64,000 bases of DNA from contig JARGPI010000003.1 of the NCBI GenBank assembly GCA_029213005.1, positions 248,001 through 312,000 of the forward strand, given 5' to 3'. How positions within the stretch are numbered: position 1 is the first letter of the stretch; each line of letters starts with the position of its first letter. Shown piece by piece: positions 34,837 through 45,133 of this stretch. The DNA is from Verrucomicrobiales bacterium. Lineage in GTDB: Bacteria; Verrucomicrobiota; Verrucomicrobiia; Verrucomicrobiales; DEV007. The notes beneath the pieces were generated by a model that saw nothing but the letters and a program-made list of their open reading frames with translations, was not told where the DNA came from and did not search any database. The position numbers were made by a program, and so were the translations under genes.

Positions 34837-37800
34837 ATGATTCGAAATATCCCGTTTTTGGCGGTTCTAACTGGTCTCTGGTGCCTCTGGTCCGCTGCTT
34901 TGGCGGGAGCTGAAAAGCCGGTCTTACGCTGTGATTTTGGGCCGCCGCCATTGGCGGAGTTCGATGATGCGATGGCGGGAATTCGGGCGGAAAACGGGAT
35001 TGTCGAGCCTGAGTTGACGGACGGGGAGATGGTGGCGGTTCGTTTCCCTCGAACGGTGGCGCGCCCGCAGGACCGCTGGCTGGATGGTGTAATTGAATTT
35101 GGGGGTGATCCGCTGCGGACGAGGCTGGAGATTGCTTTGTTTGGTCTGGGTGAAACGTTGCCGGCCGCGGAGCTTGAGCTACGACCGGAGGGGCGGAAGG
35201 GACGACTGGAGGTAGATCTGCGTTCCGCAAAATTAAGCAAGGGGCGTGTCGTGGTAAGAGCTTTTCTGGACGGTAAACTGACAGGCTCGGCGGAAACCTT
35301 TGTCAGTGCGGCGGTCGCGAGCCGTGTGCCTGAGGGAACGCAAATACCGATCCAACTCGATATACCCAACCAAGTGAATGGCTCATTACCGCAAGCTCTC
35401 AGTTTTGGAGTCCCTTTCGCGCCGGGGGCGTTGTGGGAGGCTGCGAACCTTCGATTGCTCGACAAGGCGGGAAGGGAGTTGCTGAATCAGAAGGAGATCA
35501 CCGCGAGGTGGGCCCGGGAAGGTTCGATTCAATGGGTTAGGTTCGATACGGTTGCGGTCCCTGAAAACGGTATCTTTGTAGAGGTCGCAACCGAGGTAGG
35601 AGAGGCGAAACCCGGGCTGACGGTGGTCGAAGCTGACGGGCAGTTGGTGGTAGATACCGGAACGGCGGACTATCGATTGCGACGCGGGACTTCGCCGATC
35701 GCGCAAATAGAGATTGAGGGAAATCGAGTCGCTACGGATCAGGGAGTAAAGGGGCTCTATATCACCAATCAGGATGGAGTGGTTGCGAGTGCCGCTGCTG
35801 AAGGTGAGACGATGGATATCGAATCACGGGGACCCGTCTCGGCTTGCATTCGATTCGAAGGTGATTACCGCACGGCTGAAGGGAAGCGGATGGCCCGACA
35901 TATCACACGACTGGAATTTTCTGCCGGTCAGCCGGACGTGCAGATTCAACACACCCTCGTTTTGACGGAGGATTCCAATGAAGTCTGGTTCACTGATATC
36001 GGCTGGGAGTTGGCGCTTCCGGCGGGAACATCAAAAGGGGCATCGTTTGCGACCTCGCGTCTGGACCCAACTCAGTTTGTCAGTGCCGCTCCGGGTTCGT
36101 CCTGGATGATTCAGGACTCCCATTTTCAATTCAAGCACGGCAGAAATCATTATTCCGTAAACGGTCCCGCGGGTCCGATTCACGAGGGTGAGGAATGCGG
36201 CGACTGGTTTACCGTTCTGGGTGAAAACGGTGGTCTCGGCTGGGCTTGTCGGGATGCGGCCCGGCAACATCCTAAAGAATTCGAAGCTCATCCGGATCGT
36301 TTAACGCTTCACCTCTGGAGTTCCCGGAGTGGCGAAAATCTGGACTTTAAGATGTCATCATTAGTGGAACGCTGGGACCTCGCCGGTTGGTTGGAAAAGC
36401 TCGCGATCAAGAGGGATGTGCCACGAATTCCGGAACTGATCAAACAGGCGGAAGCGATTGAGCACAACGCGGTGGGGTGGGCGAAGACCCATGAGCTCCT
36501 GCTCCGACCTCTAGCGGCAAAAGACGGGCCGGTGACGATGGCGGCAGCTTCCGCCAATCACAGTTATCCGGTGCTGGCGCTGGTCGATCCCGACTGGCTA
36601 TATCAATCTCATGCACTGGGGGCGCTGTATCCCCGGGATACTAAAAATTTCCCCGGGGTCGAAGCAACGGTGGATGGCGCTACGGCGTGGTGGCACCAGC
36701 GGATTCACCAGTGGGGTGAGTATGGATTTGTAGACTACTACGCCGGACCGCATTTGACCTATAAAGATGATTACCCTTCTTTCAAGCGTTACCACTGGGC
36801 GACCTACGGATTGCGTCCCGGTTTGTGGATGCTCTATGCTCGGAGCGGTCATCGCGATATCTATGAACTGGCGTCGAAAAACAATCAGTCCTTTATGGAT
36901 AATCATTTTGCGCATTGGGACGGTCCCGGAAAGCAGCGTGGATTTTATTTAGGTAACAGCGTCGGAGGTGATCATCTGGCGACACCGGCCACGTTGCCAC
37001 TATATTGGGAGGGTAGGACCAGTGGTAATATTTCGAGTTCAACCGATCTCGCTCAGATGTTGCGCGATTACTATCTGACGGGGAATCGCCGCGCTCGCGA
37101 CGTGGTCAAACAATATGGTGAGGCCGCAAAACGGAATTGGTCACCACAGGAAATCGTCGGCTCCTGGCGGTCGCTGATGGATTATCGCTGTCTCGCGCAA
37201 TGCTACAGTCTCGACTGGGATCCGGAACTGGGTGCAATGGCACAGGCTTCACTCGAAATTTTCAGAGATAGAGAAAGTTCGATTGGTTTGACCAAAAACC
37301 GACCCTACAAAGCCTCTACCTATAAAACTCATGCGGATATCGGCGGCTTGCTGGATGGTCGCGAAATCCTGGGAACTCCGTTGGCGCACGATGTCGCGAA
37401 AGACGTGTCTCAATTTCTGGCCCCGACTCAGTTTGCCTCAACTCCTCTGGGCTATAACAATCCATCCGGCCGGGTGGGGCATTTTCTTTATTCCGAATCC
37501 GGTGACGCCTCCATTGCGGAAGCGATGGGGATGCAGCTTCGCTGGTTGAGCTCTCAGTGGGATCAGGAAAATCAAAAGTTCCGTGGTGATATCAGTGCTG
37601 CGGGGATGCTGTTCCTCGCTCAGGGCGTGCCCTATGCGCAGGATGTAGTGACCCGGGCGAGAAATTTCACGACTCCCGCTGCGTCCTGGATCGGCGCGGA
37701 AAGTGTCGGCGATCAACTGAGTTTTATCGTGCGGAAACCGGTTCACTCGAAGGTCTCGCTGTGGTTGCGTCGTCCCCGGGACGATAGTCCGGGAGATGCG

Positions 37801-39072
37801 GGTGGGAAGGTAACCCTCACCGCTCTGGACGCGCCCAATGCGTGGGGGCTCGACTTGAACCGAGTCGAATCCGATAGCAATCTTAACACCCGGATTGAAC
37901 TCCCTAAAGATGCTCCCGAAGCGGCCTACGAGATTTCGGCGAGCGGAGACGGCGGGCAGTTACTTCGTGCCGATTCGAGGGTCCCACTGGTGCTCCATGC
38001 TCCCGGATACTGGCAGCCTGACCCTCCTCAGGACCCGCCGTCGCGTTGGTATTTCCAGGTTCCGACAGGGGCTGAAGGCGGGGCTATCTATTTCGAAGGT
38101 GCTGCTAGTTTGTATGATCCGTCCGGAAAACTTTATATTAATACAGAGGGCAAACGAGGGTGGGTATCCATCCCTGAAAGCCTGCCGGGCTTATGGAGCT
38201 TCACGTTACTGGAGCCCAAATTGCTGCGGGTACGCAACCTGCCGCCCTTTTTCGCCCGGCAGGACCCGCAGTCCTACTTTGAGCCGCCGGTGCCATGGGA
38301 GCGGGAAGCTGATACCCAAACTGAGCTTCCGGATCCGGCGGAAATCTACGTATCCGGTGCGTTGACTGCCGAGAATAATCAAGCCCTTCAGCTCAGTGGA
38401 AACCGCCGGTTAATGATTGAAGGGAACGGGGCGCTCCCTTTCAAAGAGGGAACAATCGAATTCTGGTATCGACCTAACTACGATACCCTTAACCTGACGG
38501 AAGGGGGGGCGATGATCACTCTCGATACCGAAAAAGGAAAAAGCTGGGCATTGGGGATTCGCCAGGGAGTGGCTGGGGGAAATCAGTGGTACCTCAACCG
38601 GAGTCTACTAGGTAGTTTTGAAACCGATGGTGCCTCGAAACTGCGAACCACCCGCTGTTACCGCCAGACTTTGTTCGAAAGCGGTCAATGGGTTCACGTC
38701 GCATGGACCTGGGGGGCGCGAACCGACCTCGTCGCAAGGGGGAGTGGAGTGGTGCTGAAAGCGGCTGCGGAGCATGGCATCCTCACGCAACGAATCTATA
38801 TCAACGGGAAAGCCGGGAAGTATACGCCTGACAGTTTGCCCGGAAACTTCCCGCGCTTTGCGCCGACTCGTTTCCGAACCGGTAGTTCATTTGACGGGTC
38901 AATCGATGAACTCCGTTTATCGAAAGTGATGCGCTACCTCGACGATTTTACTCCGCCGTCACGAAAGCGTGCCCTCGAAGCCGACGAAGACACGCTTGCT
39001 CTATTTCATTTTGACGGAGATACCTTGGCTGAGTCGATTGGAGATGGCGTGACGGTGACGCTGGATAAATAA
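34837..39072 (+). CDS. Secreted polysaccharide-active protein, PcRGLX/YetA (rhamnogalacturonan lyase)-like with LamG domain
   Basis: This 1411-residue protein has a signal peptide (MIRNIPFLAVLTGLWCLWSAALAGA). A region from about 178 (LPQALSFGVPFAPGALWEAANLRLLD, ARWAREGSIQWVRFD) resembles the first domain of PcRGLX/YetA-type exo-rhamnogalacturonan lyases. A long middle part is rich in Trp, Tyr and His (AWWHQRIHQWGEYGFVDYYAGPH), as in the (alpha/alpha)6 catalytic part. A LamG/concanavalin-like domain occupies about 1198-1400 (GTIEFWYRPNYD, GQWVHVAWTWG, FDGSIDELRLSKVMRY). It would cut plant or algal pectin-type chains outside the cell. The gene is convergent, 4 bp from the DUF4838 gene, so the two share a locus. 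Substrate assignment is by analogy. Confidence 0.7.
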   Translation: MIRNIPFLAVLTGLWCLWSAALAGAEKPVLRCDFGPPPLAEFDDAMAGIRAENGIVEPELTDGEMVAVRFPRTVARPQDRWLDGVIEFGGDPLRTRLEIALFGLGETLPAAELELRPEGRKGRLEVDLRSAKLSKGRVVVRAFLDGKLTGSAETFVSAAVASRVPEGTQIPIQLDIPNQVNGSLPQALSFGVPFAPGALWEAANLRLLDKAGRELLNQKEITARWAREGSIQWVRFDTVAVPENGIFVEVATEVGEAKPGLTVVEADGQLVVDTGTADYRLRRGTSPIAQIEIEGNRVATDQGVKGLYITNQDGVVASAAAEGETMDIESRGPVSACIRFEGDYRTAEGKRMARHITRLEFSAGQPDVQIQHTLVLTEDSNEVWFTDIGWELALPAGTSKGASFATSRLDPTQFVSAAPGSSWMIQDSHFQFKHGRNHYSVNGPAGPIHEGEECGDWFTVLGENGGLGWACRDAARQHPKEFEAHPDRLTLHLWSSRSGENLDFKMSSLVERWDLAGWLEKLAIKRDVPRIPELIKQAEAIEHNAVGWAKTHELLLRPLAAKDGPVTMAAASANHSYPVLALVDPDWLYQSHALGALYPRDTKNFPGVEATVDGATAWWHQRIHQWGEYGFVDYYAGPHLTYKDDYPSFKRYHWATYGLRPGLWMLYARSGHRDIYELASKNNQSFMDNHFAHWDGPGKQRGFYLGNSVGGDHLATPATLPLYWEGRTSGNISSSTDLAQMLRDYYLTGNRRARDVVKQYGEAAKRNWSPQEIVGSWRSLMDYRCLAQCYSLDWDPELGAMAQASLEIFRDRESSIGLTKNRPYKASTYKTHADIGGLLDGREILGTPLAHDVAKDVSQFLAPTQFASTPLGYNNPSGRVGHFLYSESGDASIAEAMGMQLRWLSSQWDQENQKFRGDISAAGMLFLAQGVPYAQDVVTRARNFTTPAASWIGAESVGDQLSFIVRKPVHSKVSLWLRRPRDDSPGDAGGKVTLTALDAPNAWGLDLNRVESDSNLNTRIELPKDAPEAAYEISASGDGGQLLRADSRVPLVLHAPGYWQPDPPQDPPSRWYFQVPTGAEGGAIYFEGAASLYDPSGKLYINTEGKRGWVSIPESLPGLWSFTLLEPKLLRVRNLPPFFARQDPQSYFEPPVPWEREADTQTELPDPAEIYVSGALTAENNQALQLSGNRRLMIEGNGALPFKEGTIEFWYRPNYDTLNLTEGGAMITLDTEKGKSWALGIRQGVAGGNQWYLNRSLLGSFETDGASKLRTTRCYRQTLFESGQWVHVAWTWGARTDLVARGSGVVLKAAAEHGILTQRIYINGKAGKYTPDSLPGNFPRFAPTRFRTGSSFDGSIDELRLSKVMRYLDDFTPPSRKRALEADEDTLALFHFDGDTLAESIGDGVTVTLDK

Positions 39073-39076
39073 GCCC

Positions 39077-42000
39077 TTATTGAGCGGCGTTTTTAGCTTC
39101 GTTCACGAGCTCGATCGATTGCTGAATGTTCTTTTTCCAGGAGCCTTTAAGTTTTTCGGGAGCGGCCCGGTTCAGGGTTTCGAGGGCTTTTCCGTAGTCG
39201 CCCTGTCTGGTATAGATTCGGGCGATTCCCTGAAGGGCTCCATACTGATCGGAGCTGCCGATTCGATCGCCTGCCACAATAGCCTGGTAGGCTTCGAGAG
39301 CTTTCTCGTCGTCTTCGAGGAGATGTTCGCGGTTCTGGGCGAGAGCCAGGAGAGTCGATTGCTTGATTTTTGAATCGCTGATCCAGGGGAGCGCAGCGCT
39401 GAGATCAGCCTCGGCCCTGGGACCGTTTTTACTGATAAACCAGGCGCGACCTCTTAGGCGATATCCATCGCCCCGTTTCCAGAAAGGCCAACTGGAGAGG
39501 TCTTCATCTTTAAACTCTTCAACCAGCTCGGGGGCTTTTCTCTGGATGAGTAGATGCTGCATCCGGGCGGCTTTTTTGACGGGCTCGAGTGGGATCTGTT
39601 CAACAACGGGACCGGCGTTTTCCCTGAGATATTGCGCAGCCTGCTCAAGAGCGGCGGATTTCTGGAAGTCAGTGAGTTTATCGCCTTGAGCGAGGGACAG
39701 GAACGCTTCGGCTTTTCTCGATTTCATCGCTTTCCGGAAGCCGATCGCAAAGTCAGTCACCTTGGGATCCGCTTCGAACTGGTGAGATTTGCCGTCGTAG
39801 AAATGGGCGAATTTGAGGGGATCGTGGAAGGACTTGGAGCCGGTGGCGGACAGGGCGCTGTGTTCCTCGCCATTTTCGCGAATTCGCTGGCGGCAGATGT
39901 TGATGTGCCAGGGCAGGCTCTGGATTGGCTTGCGTCCAATGATCTGGTGGTAGGGATCGTTCTCGTCGTCGGTAACGGGGAGTCGGATTTCCACGGTCCA
40001 GTGATCGTCCTCGATCCGGGTGGCGACTTCGGCTTTGGAGCTCCAGCGCAGGCTGCTGCCTTTGGCGGCTTCGCGATCGAGGTCGACGATATCGCCGTCG
40101 GGACTGATTGCGATTTGGTAGTAGGAATGCGTTTCGGTAGCGATTTGAATTTCGATCACATCGCCACGCCACAGAGCGGTATCGTCGTCCTGAATGGCGG
40201 CGTCGACGGGCTTTTCTCCGGGTAATTCATCGCAGCGGATCGCGAAGTAGACATTTCCGCCATGCCAACCGCTTTTATAGGTGGTTCCGAAGGTTGGGGT
40301 TTGACCGGTTTGAAGTTCGTATAGTTTGCCTGATGCGGATACAGGACATTTTTCCCAGTAGGGTTCATCGAGTTTTCCGTCGATAGTGATTCCCTCGGCA
40401 TCGCCTATGAGCCGAACCGTGGGGACGGGCCCGCGTTTCTGGCTGAGCTGGGTTGATTTCATCCGGAGTCCTTTGAGGAAGTCATCGATCAGGCCGATAC
40501 GCTTTCCGTAGATGCTGTCGGGTTTGACTTTGGCTTTCGCTTTGTCGAATTGTTTGAGCGCGGTGGTTGTCACTTCGATATCGCTTTCCATTTCGGTCCA
40601 ATGGTCCTCGCAGTAGGTGAAAAAGGTATGCATTTCCTTTTCTGCCGGGCCGTAGAAAAGGCGGCAGTACTCGTCGAACATTTCGTAGCCGGAGGCGGCT
40701 TTCCCGGTCCAGTAGGAGCGGGCGGTAAAGTAGACGAGGAAGTGGTTAAAGCCGATTCCTTCAGTATCGAAATCTCTACTTACGCTGAGCCAGATATCCT
40801 CGCCCATAGAGATATCTTTCGTCGCGTTCACCGTATCGATCAGAGACTTCGCGGCAAAGGTGGGCAGATACCATCCGCGACCGGTGAAGGGATAGTTTTC
40901 AAAGAAGATGATCGGGTTATCGGTCTTTTCCGCCCATGCGGCACGGAGAAGTTCCGGGGCCGCTTCGCCGGACCCTTTGAGGCCTGCTTTGTTGATGGGG
41001 CGGCGACCTCCGACGATGCACACGAGGACATTGGGTTCGAGTTTATCGATATTATCGGGGGGGAGGGTATAGACCCCGTAGGCAGCGTTAAGGATTTTCG
41101 CATCGGGATGGGTTTTGGCGATTTCTTTAGCGACGCGATTCACAAAACCCCAGACGTGATTGCTGAGGCGGCCCCGTTCGTGACGTTCCGGCGAATCCTG
41201 ACCCCGGCATTTGTCACACTGGCAGATCGCGGTGTAGCCATCGGGAGGCATCACGGAGACGCTCTCGAAGTGGTAGGTGTCGAGAAGGGTGCGCACATAG
41301 CGGAGCGTCTCCTGAAACAGGCTTTCGTCGGAGTAACAAAGTTGGCATTTTGAGTCACCGGCTTTGAAATCCCGCTTTCCTCCGTAGAGAGCAAACCATT
41401 CGGGGTGTTTGGCGAAGACTTCGGTATGGTTGGTCATACCCGCCATACCGTGAGCGACCTGGAGTTTTTCGTCATTTCGAATGCCGAGTCGCATCGCCCA
41501 CATCGAAGTATCGTATCCGGAGGTGCTGAAGCGGAAATTGAACTGCCGGAGAGGGAAATCGGGAACGACGGTTTCATCGATTGTCGTCAGAGGGATTGAG
41601 TCCAATTCCGGGAGGATTTCACCAAGCTCTCCGGGAAGGTACCAGCGGGCGCCAAGTTTCCGGAGGTAGCCGCACACAGCGTTAAAGCTGCCCCTCTCAT
41701 CGAGGCCCCAAATATCGAATCTCTCGTCTTTTGTTGTCTCAGCTCCGTCAGGCTTTCCGGTCGTTGCCGGCATTCTGAGCTGGTTTTTGTAGAGTCCTCT
41801 CGATGGCATTCCATACGGGGCGCCCACGATCTTTTCCCACTCGGCCTGAGCGCGCGGGATATCGTTGTTTCGCTTTGCGAACGGCTCGGTGGGTTCAAAG
41901 TCGGTATCGTCTCCGATGAGCGACATCCAGTCCGGCCCGGTGGCGATGCGATAGGCTCCCGCTTTCAGGCCGTCGGCTTTGATCGGATTGGGTTCGCTGG

Positions 42001-42262
42001 CACCAATATAAATGTTTATGCCTTCGCTGATTGGTTTCGTTGTGATCGGTAATCGCGCGCCACTGATTTTCTCGATCTGCATCCGGAATTCCTCCGCCGC
42101 AAGTCGCTGCATTCGCTGAGGATTTTCCGATATAACGATCGCGGCTTTTCCCTCCCGGTTTTCGACGATGAAGCGCTCCGCTGAATACCCCGGAAGGGTG
42201 AATATCGTGATAAGCAGTAAAAGGTTACAGCTTGTTTTAAATTGATTGATTTTGGCTTTCAT
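39077..42262 (-). CDS. Secreted DUF4838 glycoside-hydrolase-like protein with CBM9-like domain and TPR tail
   Basis: This 1061-residue protein begins with a signal peptide (LLLLITIFTLPGYSA). An N-terminal domain as in GH67/GH20 enzymes follows (RLAAEEFRMQIEKISGARLPI). The DUF4838 barrel spans about 280-560 (HPEWFALYGGKRDF, SVMPPDGYTAICQCDKCRG, ILNAAYGVYTLPPDNI). A CBM9-like domain lies at about 612-830 (ITIDGKLDEPYWEKCP, WRGDVIEIQI). TPR-like helices come after about 960 (RIYTRQGDYGKALETLNRA). It probably removes or binds uronic-acid-containing glycans outside the cytoplasm. It converges on the lyase-like gene, and the LuxR regulator at 42411 is divergent, so that protein is a candidate regulator. 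Confidence 0.82.
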   Translation of the reverse strand: MKAKINQFKTSCNLLLLITIFTLPGYSAERFIVENREGKAAIVISENPQRMQRLAAEEFRMQIEKISGARLPITTKPISEGINIYIGASEPNPIKADGLKAGAYRIATGPDWMSLIGDDTDFEPTEPFAKRNNDIPRAQAEWEKIVGAPYGMPSRGLYKNQLRMPATTGKPDGAETTKDERFDIWGLDERGSFNAVCGYLRKLGARWYLPGELGEILPELDSIPLTTIDETVVPDFPLRQFNFRFSTSGYDTSMWAMRLGIRNDEKLQVAHGMAGMTNHTEVFAKHPEWFALYGGKRDFKAGDSKCQLCYSDESLFQETLRYVRTLLDTYHFESVSVMPPDGYTAICQCDKCRGQDSPERHERGRLSNHVWGFVNRVAKEIAKTHPDAKILNAAYGVYTLPPDNIDKLEPNVLVCIVGGRRPINKAGLKGSGEAAPELLRAAWAEKTDNPIIFFENYPFTGRGWYLPTFAAKSLIDTVNATKDISMGEDIWLSVSRDFDTEGIGFNHFLVYFTARSYWTGKAASGYEMFDEYCRLFYGPAEKEMHTFFTYCEDHWTEMESDIEVTTTALKQFDKAKAKVKPDSIYGKRIGLIDDFLKGLRMKSTQLSQKRGPVPTVRLIGDAEGITIDGKLDEPYWEKCPVSASGKLYELQTGQTPTFGTTYKSGWHGGNVYFAIRCDELPGEKPVDAAIQDDDTALWRGDVIEIQIATETHSYYQIAISPDGDIVDLDREAAKGSSLRWSSKAEVATRIEDDHWTVEIRLPVTDDENDPYHQIIGRKPIQSLPWHINICRQRIRENGEEHSALSATGSKSFHDPLKFAHFYDGKSHQFEADPKVTDFAIGFRKAMKSRKAEAFLSLAQGDKLTDFQKSAALEQAAQYLRENAGPVVEQIPLEPVKKAARMQHLLIQRKAPELVEEFKDEDLSSWPFWKRGDGYRLRGRAWFISKNGPRAEADLSAALPWISDSKIKQSTLLALAQNREHLLEDDEKALEAYQAIVAGDRIGSSDQYGALQGIARIYTRQGDYGKALETLNRAAPEKLKGSWKKNIQQSIELVNEAKNAAQ

Positions 42263-42410
42263 CGCGAGGGGAATGATATGGTTTCAGGGCGCTGAATCGC
42301 GAATTTAATTTTTACAGGAATCGCGCCACGGGGTGAATTTTCGCGAGGCAATTCCGGGGTCGGAGAAAGTATAGGTTGAGGGTATACAATGAGAGGGGTA
42401 TTTATTAAAG

Positions 42411-43208
42411 ATGGACGGCGAATTGGAAAGAGCGGATGTGGTTCACCTGGTGAGGCTTCTCGGGGAAGTTTCGGGGTCGGAATTGAGCCTCAATGACCGG
42501 CGCAAAATGTTGCTGAACGGGCTGGCATCGTTAGTCGGTGCGGACGTGTGGGTGTGGTCTTTGATGGGCGAGATCGATCCCAGTGCTCCTCCGACTCATA
42601 CCGTATTTTTGCACGGAGGGTTCCGGGATAATCAGCTCGACCAGTACCTGAAGATCCAGGAGCATCCGGATTTGCAGTGGATGACGGAGCCTTTTATGTC
42701 CGCACTGCTGACAACTTCGAATCACGTCACGAGGGTGAAGGAGCAAATGGTATCGGACGAGGAACTCAATGCTTCATCGATCGCTCCGCAGCTGATTGAG
42801 GCGGACCTCGACGGCATTATTCTTTCCGGACGGACCACAAGGCAGGGGCAGGTCAGTGTGATCAGTTTATTCCGCAGCGTGGGGCGGCGTCAATTTTCCC
42901 TGCGGGACGCCCGGCTTACCCATATTGTTCTCAGTGAGGTGGATTGGCTCCATGAAACGGCCTTTCCGAATCACCCCAGGGAAGGGATTTCAGCGTTGTC
43001 CCCCCGTCAGAGAACGGTTCTCGGATTTCTCCTGCAGGGGTATCAGAGGAAAGAAATCGCGAAGAAGATTGATTTGTCCGTTCATACCGTAAACGATTAT
43101 ATCAAGGAGGTTTACGCAGTTTTAGGCGTCCATTCTCACACTGAGTTGTTTCACCGGTTTTATCGCGGCGATCAGGGGGATTTGGTGATTCCAGGGACTT
43201 ATTATTAG
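42411..43208 (+). CDS. LuxR-type transcriptional regulator
   Basis: This 265-residue protein has a GAF-like N-terminal domain (residues about 1-190, with VGADVWVWSLMGEIDPSAPP) and a C-terminal LuxR helix-turn-helix (LSPRQRTVLGFLLQGYQRKEIAKKIDLSVHTVNDYIKEVY). The HTH keeps the usual pattern: SPRQ, then G, then KEIA and VNDY. No phosphoreceiver domain or acyl-homoserine lactone pocket is obvious. It is divergent from the DUF4838 gene across about 150 bp, where its operator would lie. The ligand is unknown. Confidence 0.88.
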   Translation: MDGELERADVVHLVRLLGEVSGSELSLNDRRKMLLNGLASLVGADVWVWSLMGEIDPSAPPTHTVFLHGGFRDNQLDQYLKIQEHPDLQWMTEPFMSALLTTSNHVTRVKEQMVSDEELNASSIAPQLIEADLDGIILSGRTTRQGQVSVISLFRSVGRRQFSLRDARLTHIVLSEVDWLHETAFPNHPREGISALSPRQRTVLGFLLQGYQRKEIAKKIDLSVHTVNDYIKEVYAVLGVHSHTELFHRFYRGDQGDLVIPGTYY

Positions 43209-43241
43209 GGGCAGGGGACAGGGAAAAGCTGCGATTCGAGA

Positions 43242-43258
43242 CTGTACCCTGTACAGTT
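43242..43258. repeat. Dispersed palindromic repeat, single copy
   Basis: The 17-base unit ACTGTACCCTGTACAGT is a nearly perfect palindrome. It lies 33 bp after the LuxR stop and is the cleanest copy of the family in this window. Confidence 0.8.
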
Positions 43259-43464
43259 CCGTTTTTAACCGGTCGTGGCGGGCTTTGTTCGAATTTCCTA
43301 CCGATGGAATCGCGAGTTCCGTTATGAATGTGGAGTGGGTTCCGTAAAAAGGGAACGGACTCGATAAACTGGATTTTCCATATTCTTCAGAGGTTCGCCG
43401 TGTAACAACCTTTTGATCTGGGGGAAAAGGGGAGTAGTTTGAGCGGTAATTTTTCAATTATAGT

Positions 43465-44535
43465 ATGGCAGCAGAGTATGATTGGCATCCCGACACCAAT
43501 GGTGGCGGATCGGTTTTTAAGGTCGAGACCCGAAATCTCGGTTGGTGGATCGTGCTGGCGGTGCTGGTTTCGGTGGTGATCCACATTCTGCTCTACTTCG
43601 TGCTCAGTAAATGGGAGCAGAAACCGAAGCCTCCGGGGCCAATCGATTTCCGGCTCCAAACCAAGCAGGAGACAATTGACCGGAGCGAGCTGGAGAAACT
43701 TCTCGCGGATGAACCGAAGCTCCCGGATAATCTGGATGTGGTTGAGCCTGAAAATATCAGCGATCTGGATATGACTCAGGATGTCGATGATTTCGATCTG
43801 ATGGATATGCTGAAGGATGAGCCGATCCGGATGAAACCGGCTGAGCTTGCAGAACTCGGTGCCGCTGCCCCGATGCCTCAGGTGCCGGCGCAGGCTCTCG
43901 ATATGGCGGCCAATGCTATCGACCTTTCCAGTGCTGACATCTTGTCGAACGATCTTCAGGATATGCGGCAGAAGCTGGTCGATTCTTCCAACCAGATGGC
44001 GGCGGAGCAGCCGGTTCTCGAAATCGATACGACCAATGAGGACAGCAAAGGAGTTGATACGGACGAATTTTTCAAAAAGGCGGCTACCAAGGTCATGGGG
44101 AATGAAGCGGATGAGTTCGTGAAGGGTTATTCTTCGCTCGACGATTTGATCGGCCAAACCGGAGGTCTCCGTCGGGGGACGAGCACGACTGCGATTTTGC
44201 CCTCTGACATTTTATTTGGCTTTAACGAAACTGAGCTGAAGGACGAGGCAAAAATCACGATGATCAAGCTGGCTTATCTGATCGAAACCAATCCGGGCGC
44301 GACCTTTGTGATCGAGGGGCATACCGACAGTATCGGGCCGGACGAAGCGAATTTGATTCTCAGTGAAAAGCGGGCCAATTCGGTTCGCAACTGGCTGGTG
44401 CGTGAATTGCGGATCAATCCCACCAATGTTCGGATCGTCGGAAAAGGGGAGACGGAACCGATCGTTCCGGTGACCGGGATCGCCGATGAAGAAGCTCTCA
44501 ACCGCCGGGTGGAAATCGAAATCCGAAAGCCTTAA
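43465..44535 (+). CDS. OmpA-family peptidoglycan-binding protein with N-terminal membrane anchor
   Basis: This 356-residue protein has one N-terminal span (residues about 27-50, WWIVLAVLVSVVIHILLYFVL) and a long acidic linker (DVVEPENISDLDMTQDVDDFDLMDML). The C-terminal OmpA domain spans about 240-356. Its peptidoglycan-binding motif is seen as FVIEGHTDSIGPDEANLILSEKRANSV with NPTNVRIVGKGETEP and LNRRVEIEI. The Asp and Arg for diaminopimelate are in EGHTD and NRRVE. Being anchored in the inner membrane, it is MotB/TolR-like in layout. The partner is unknown and no proton-channel gene is next to it. Confidence 0.88.
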   Translation: MAAEYDWHPDTNGGGSVFKVETRNLGWWIVLAVLVSVVIHILLYFVLSKWEQKPKPPGPIDFRLQTKQETIDRSELEKLLADEPKLPDNLDVVEPENISDLDMTQDVDDFDLMDMLKDEPIRMKPAELAELGAAAPMPQVPAQALDMAANAIDLSSADILSNDLQDMRQKLVDSSNQMAAEQPVLEIDTTNEDSKGVDTDEFFKKAATKVMGNEADEFVKGYSSLDDLIGQTGGLRRGTSTTAILPSDILFGFNETELKDEAKITMIKLAYLIETNPGATFVIEGHTDSIGPDEANLILSEKRANSVRNWLVRELRINPTNVRIVGKGETEPIVPVTGIADEEALNRRVEIEIRKP

Positions 44536-44574
44536 CCGGCGTTTCAATATCCAAAAAAGGGGCGGAGCGGCCAC

Positions 44575-44604
44575 AAAAAAGCCCGGACAATTTGCCCGGG
44601 CTTT
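44575..44604. terminator. Bidirectional intrinsic terminator
   Basis: The hairpin AAAAAGCCCGG / CCCGGGCTTTT with loop ACAATTTG lies between the OmpA gene (plus) and the PII gene (minus). A-runs and T-runs on both sides let it serve both strands. Confidence 0.85.
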
Positions 44605-44632
44605 TGTTAAACACGTTTTGGCGGTTTAAGGA

Positions 44633-44986
<354 letters not shown>

Positions 44987-45133
44987 CTAAAAAAGAAAGC
45001 ATTTTCGATGCCAAGTTTCTAAACCCCTTATATTTCGACGAAAACCACACCATTAGACCCCAAAACCGATGTGGGCTGGTAAAATATTTACCAGCAGGTG
45101 CTAAATCCTTTTCCACTATCGGGTTATCCGGGA

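Noticed and set aside
39554..40225. Open frame on the plus strand within the DUF4838 gene
   Set aside because: It is antisense to the CBM9-like part, which has good domain evidence.
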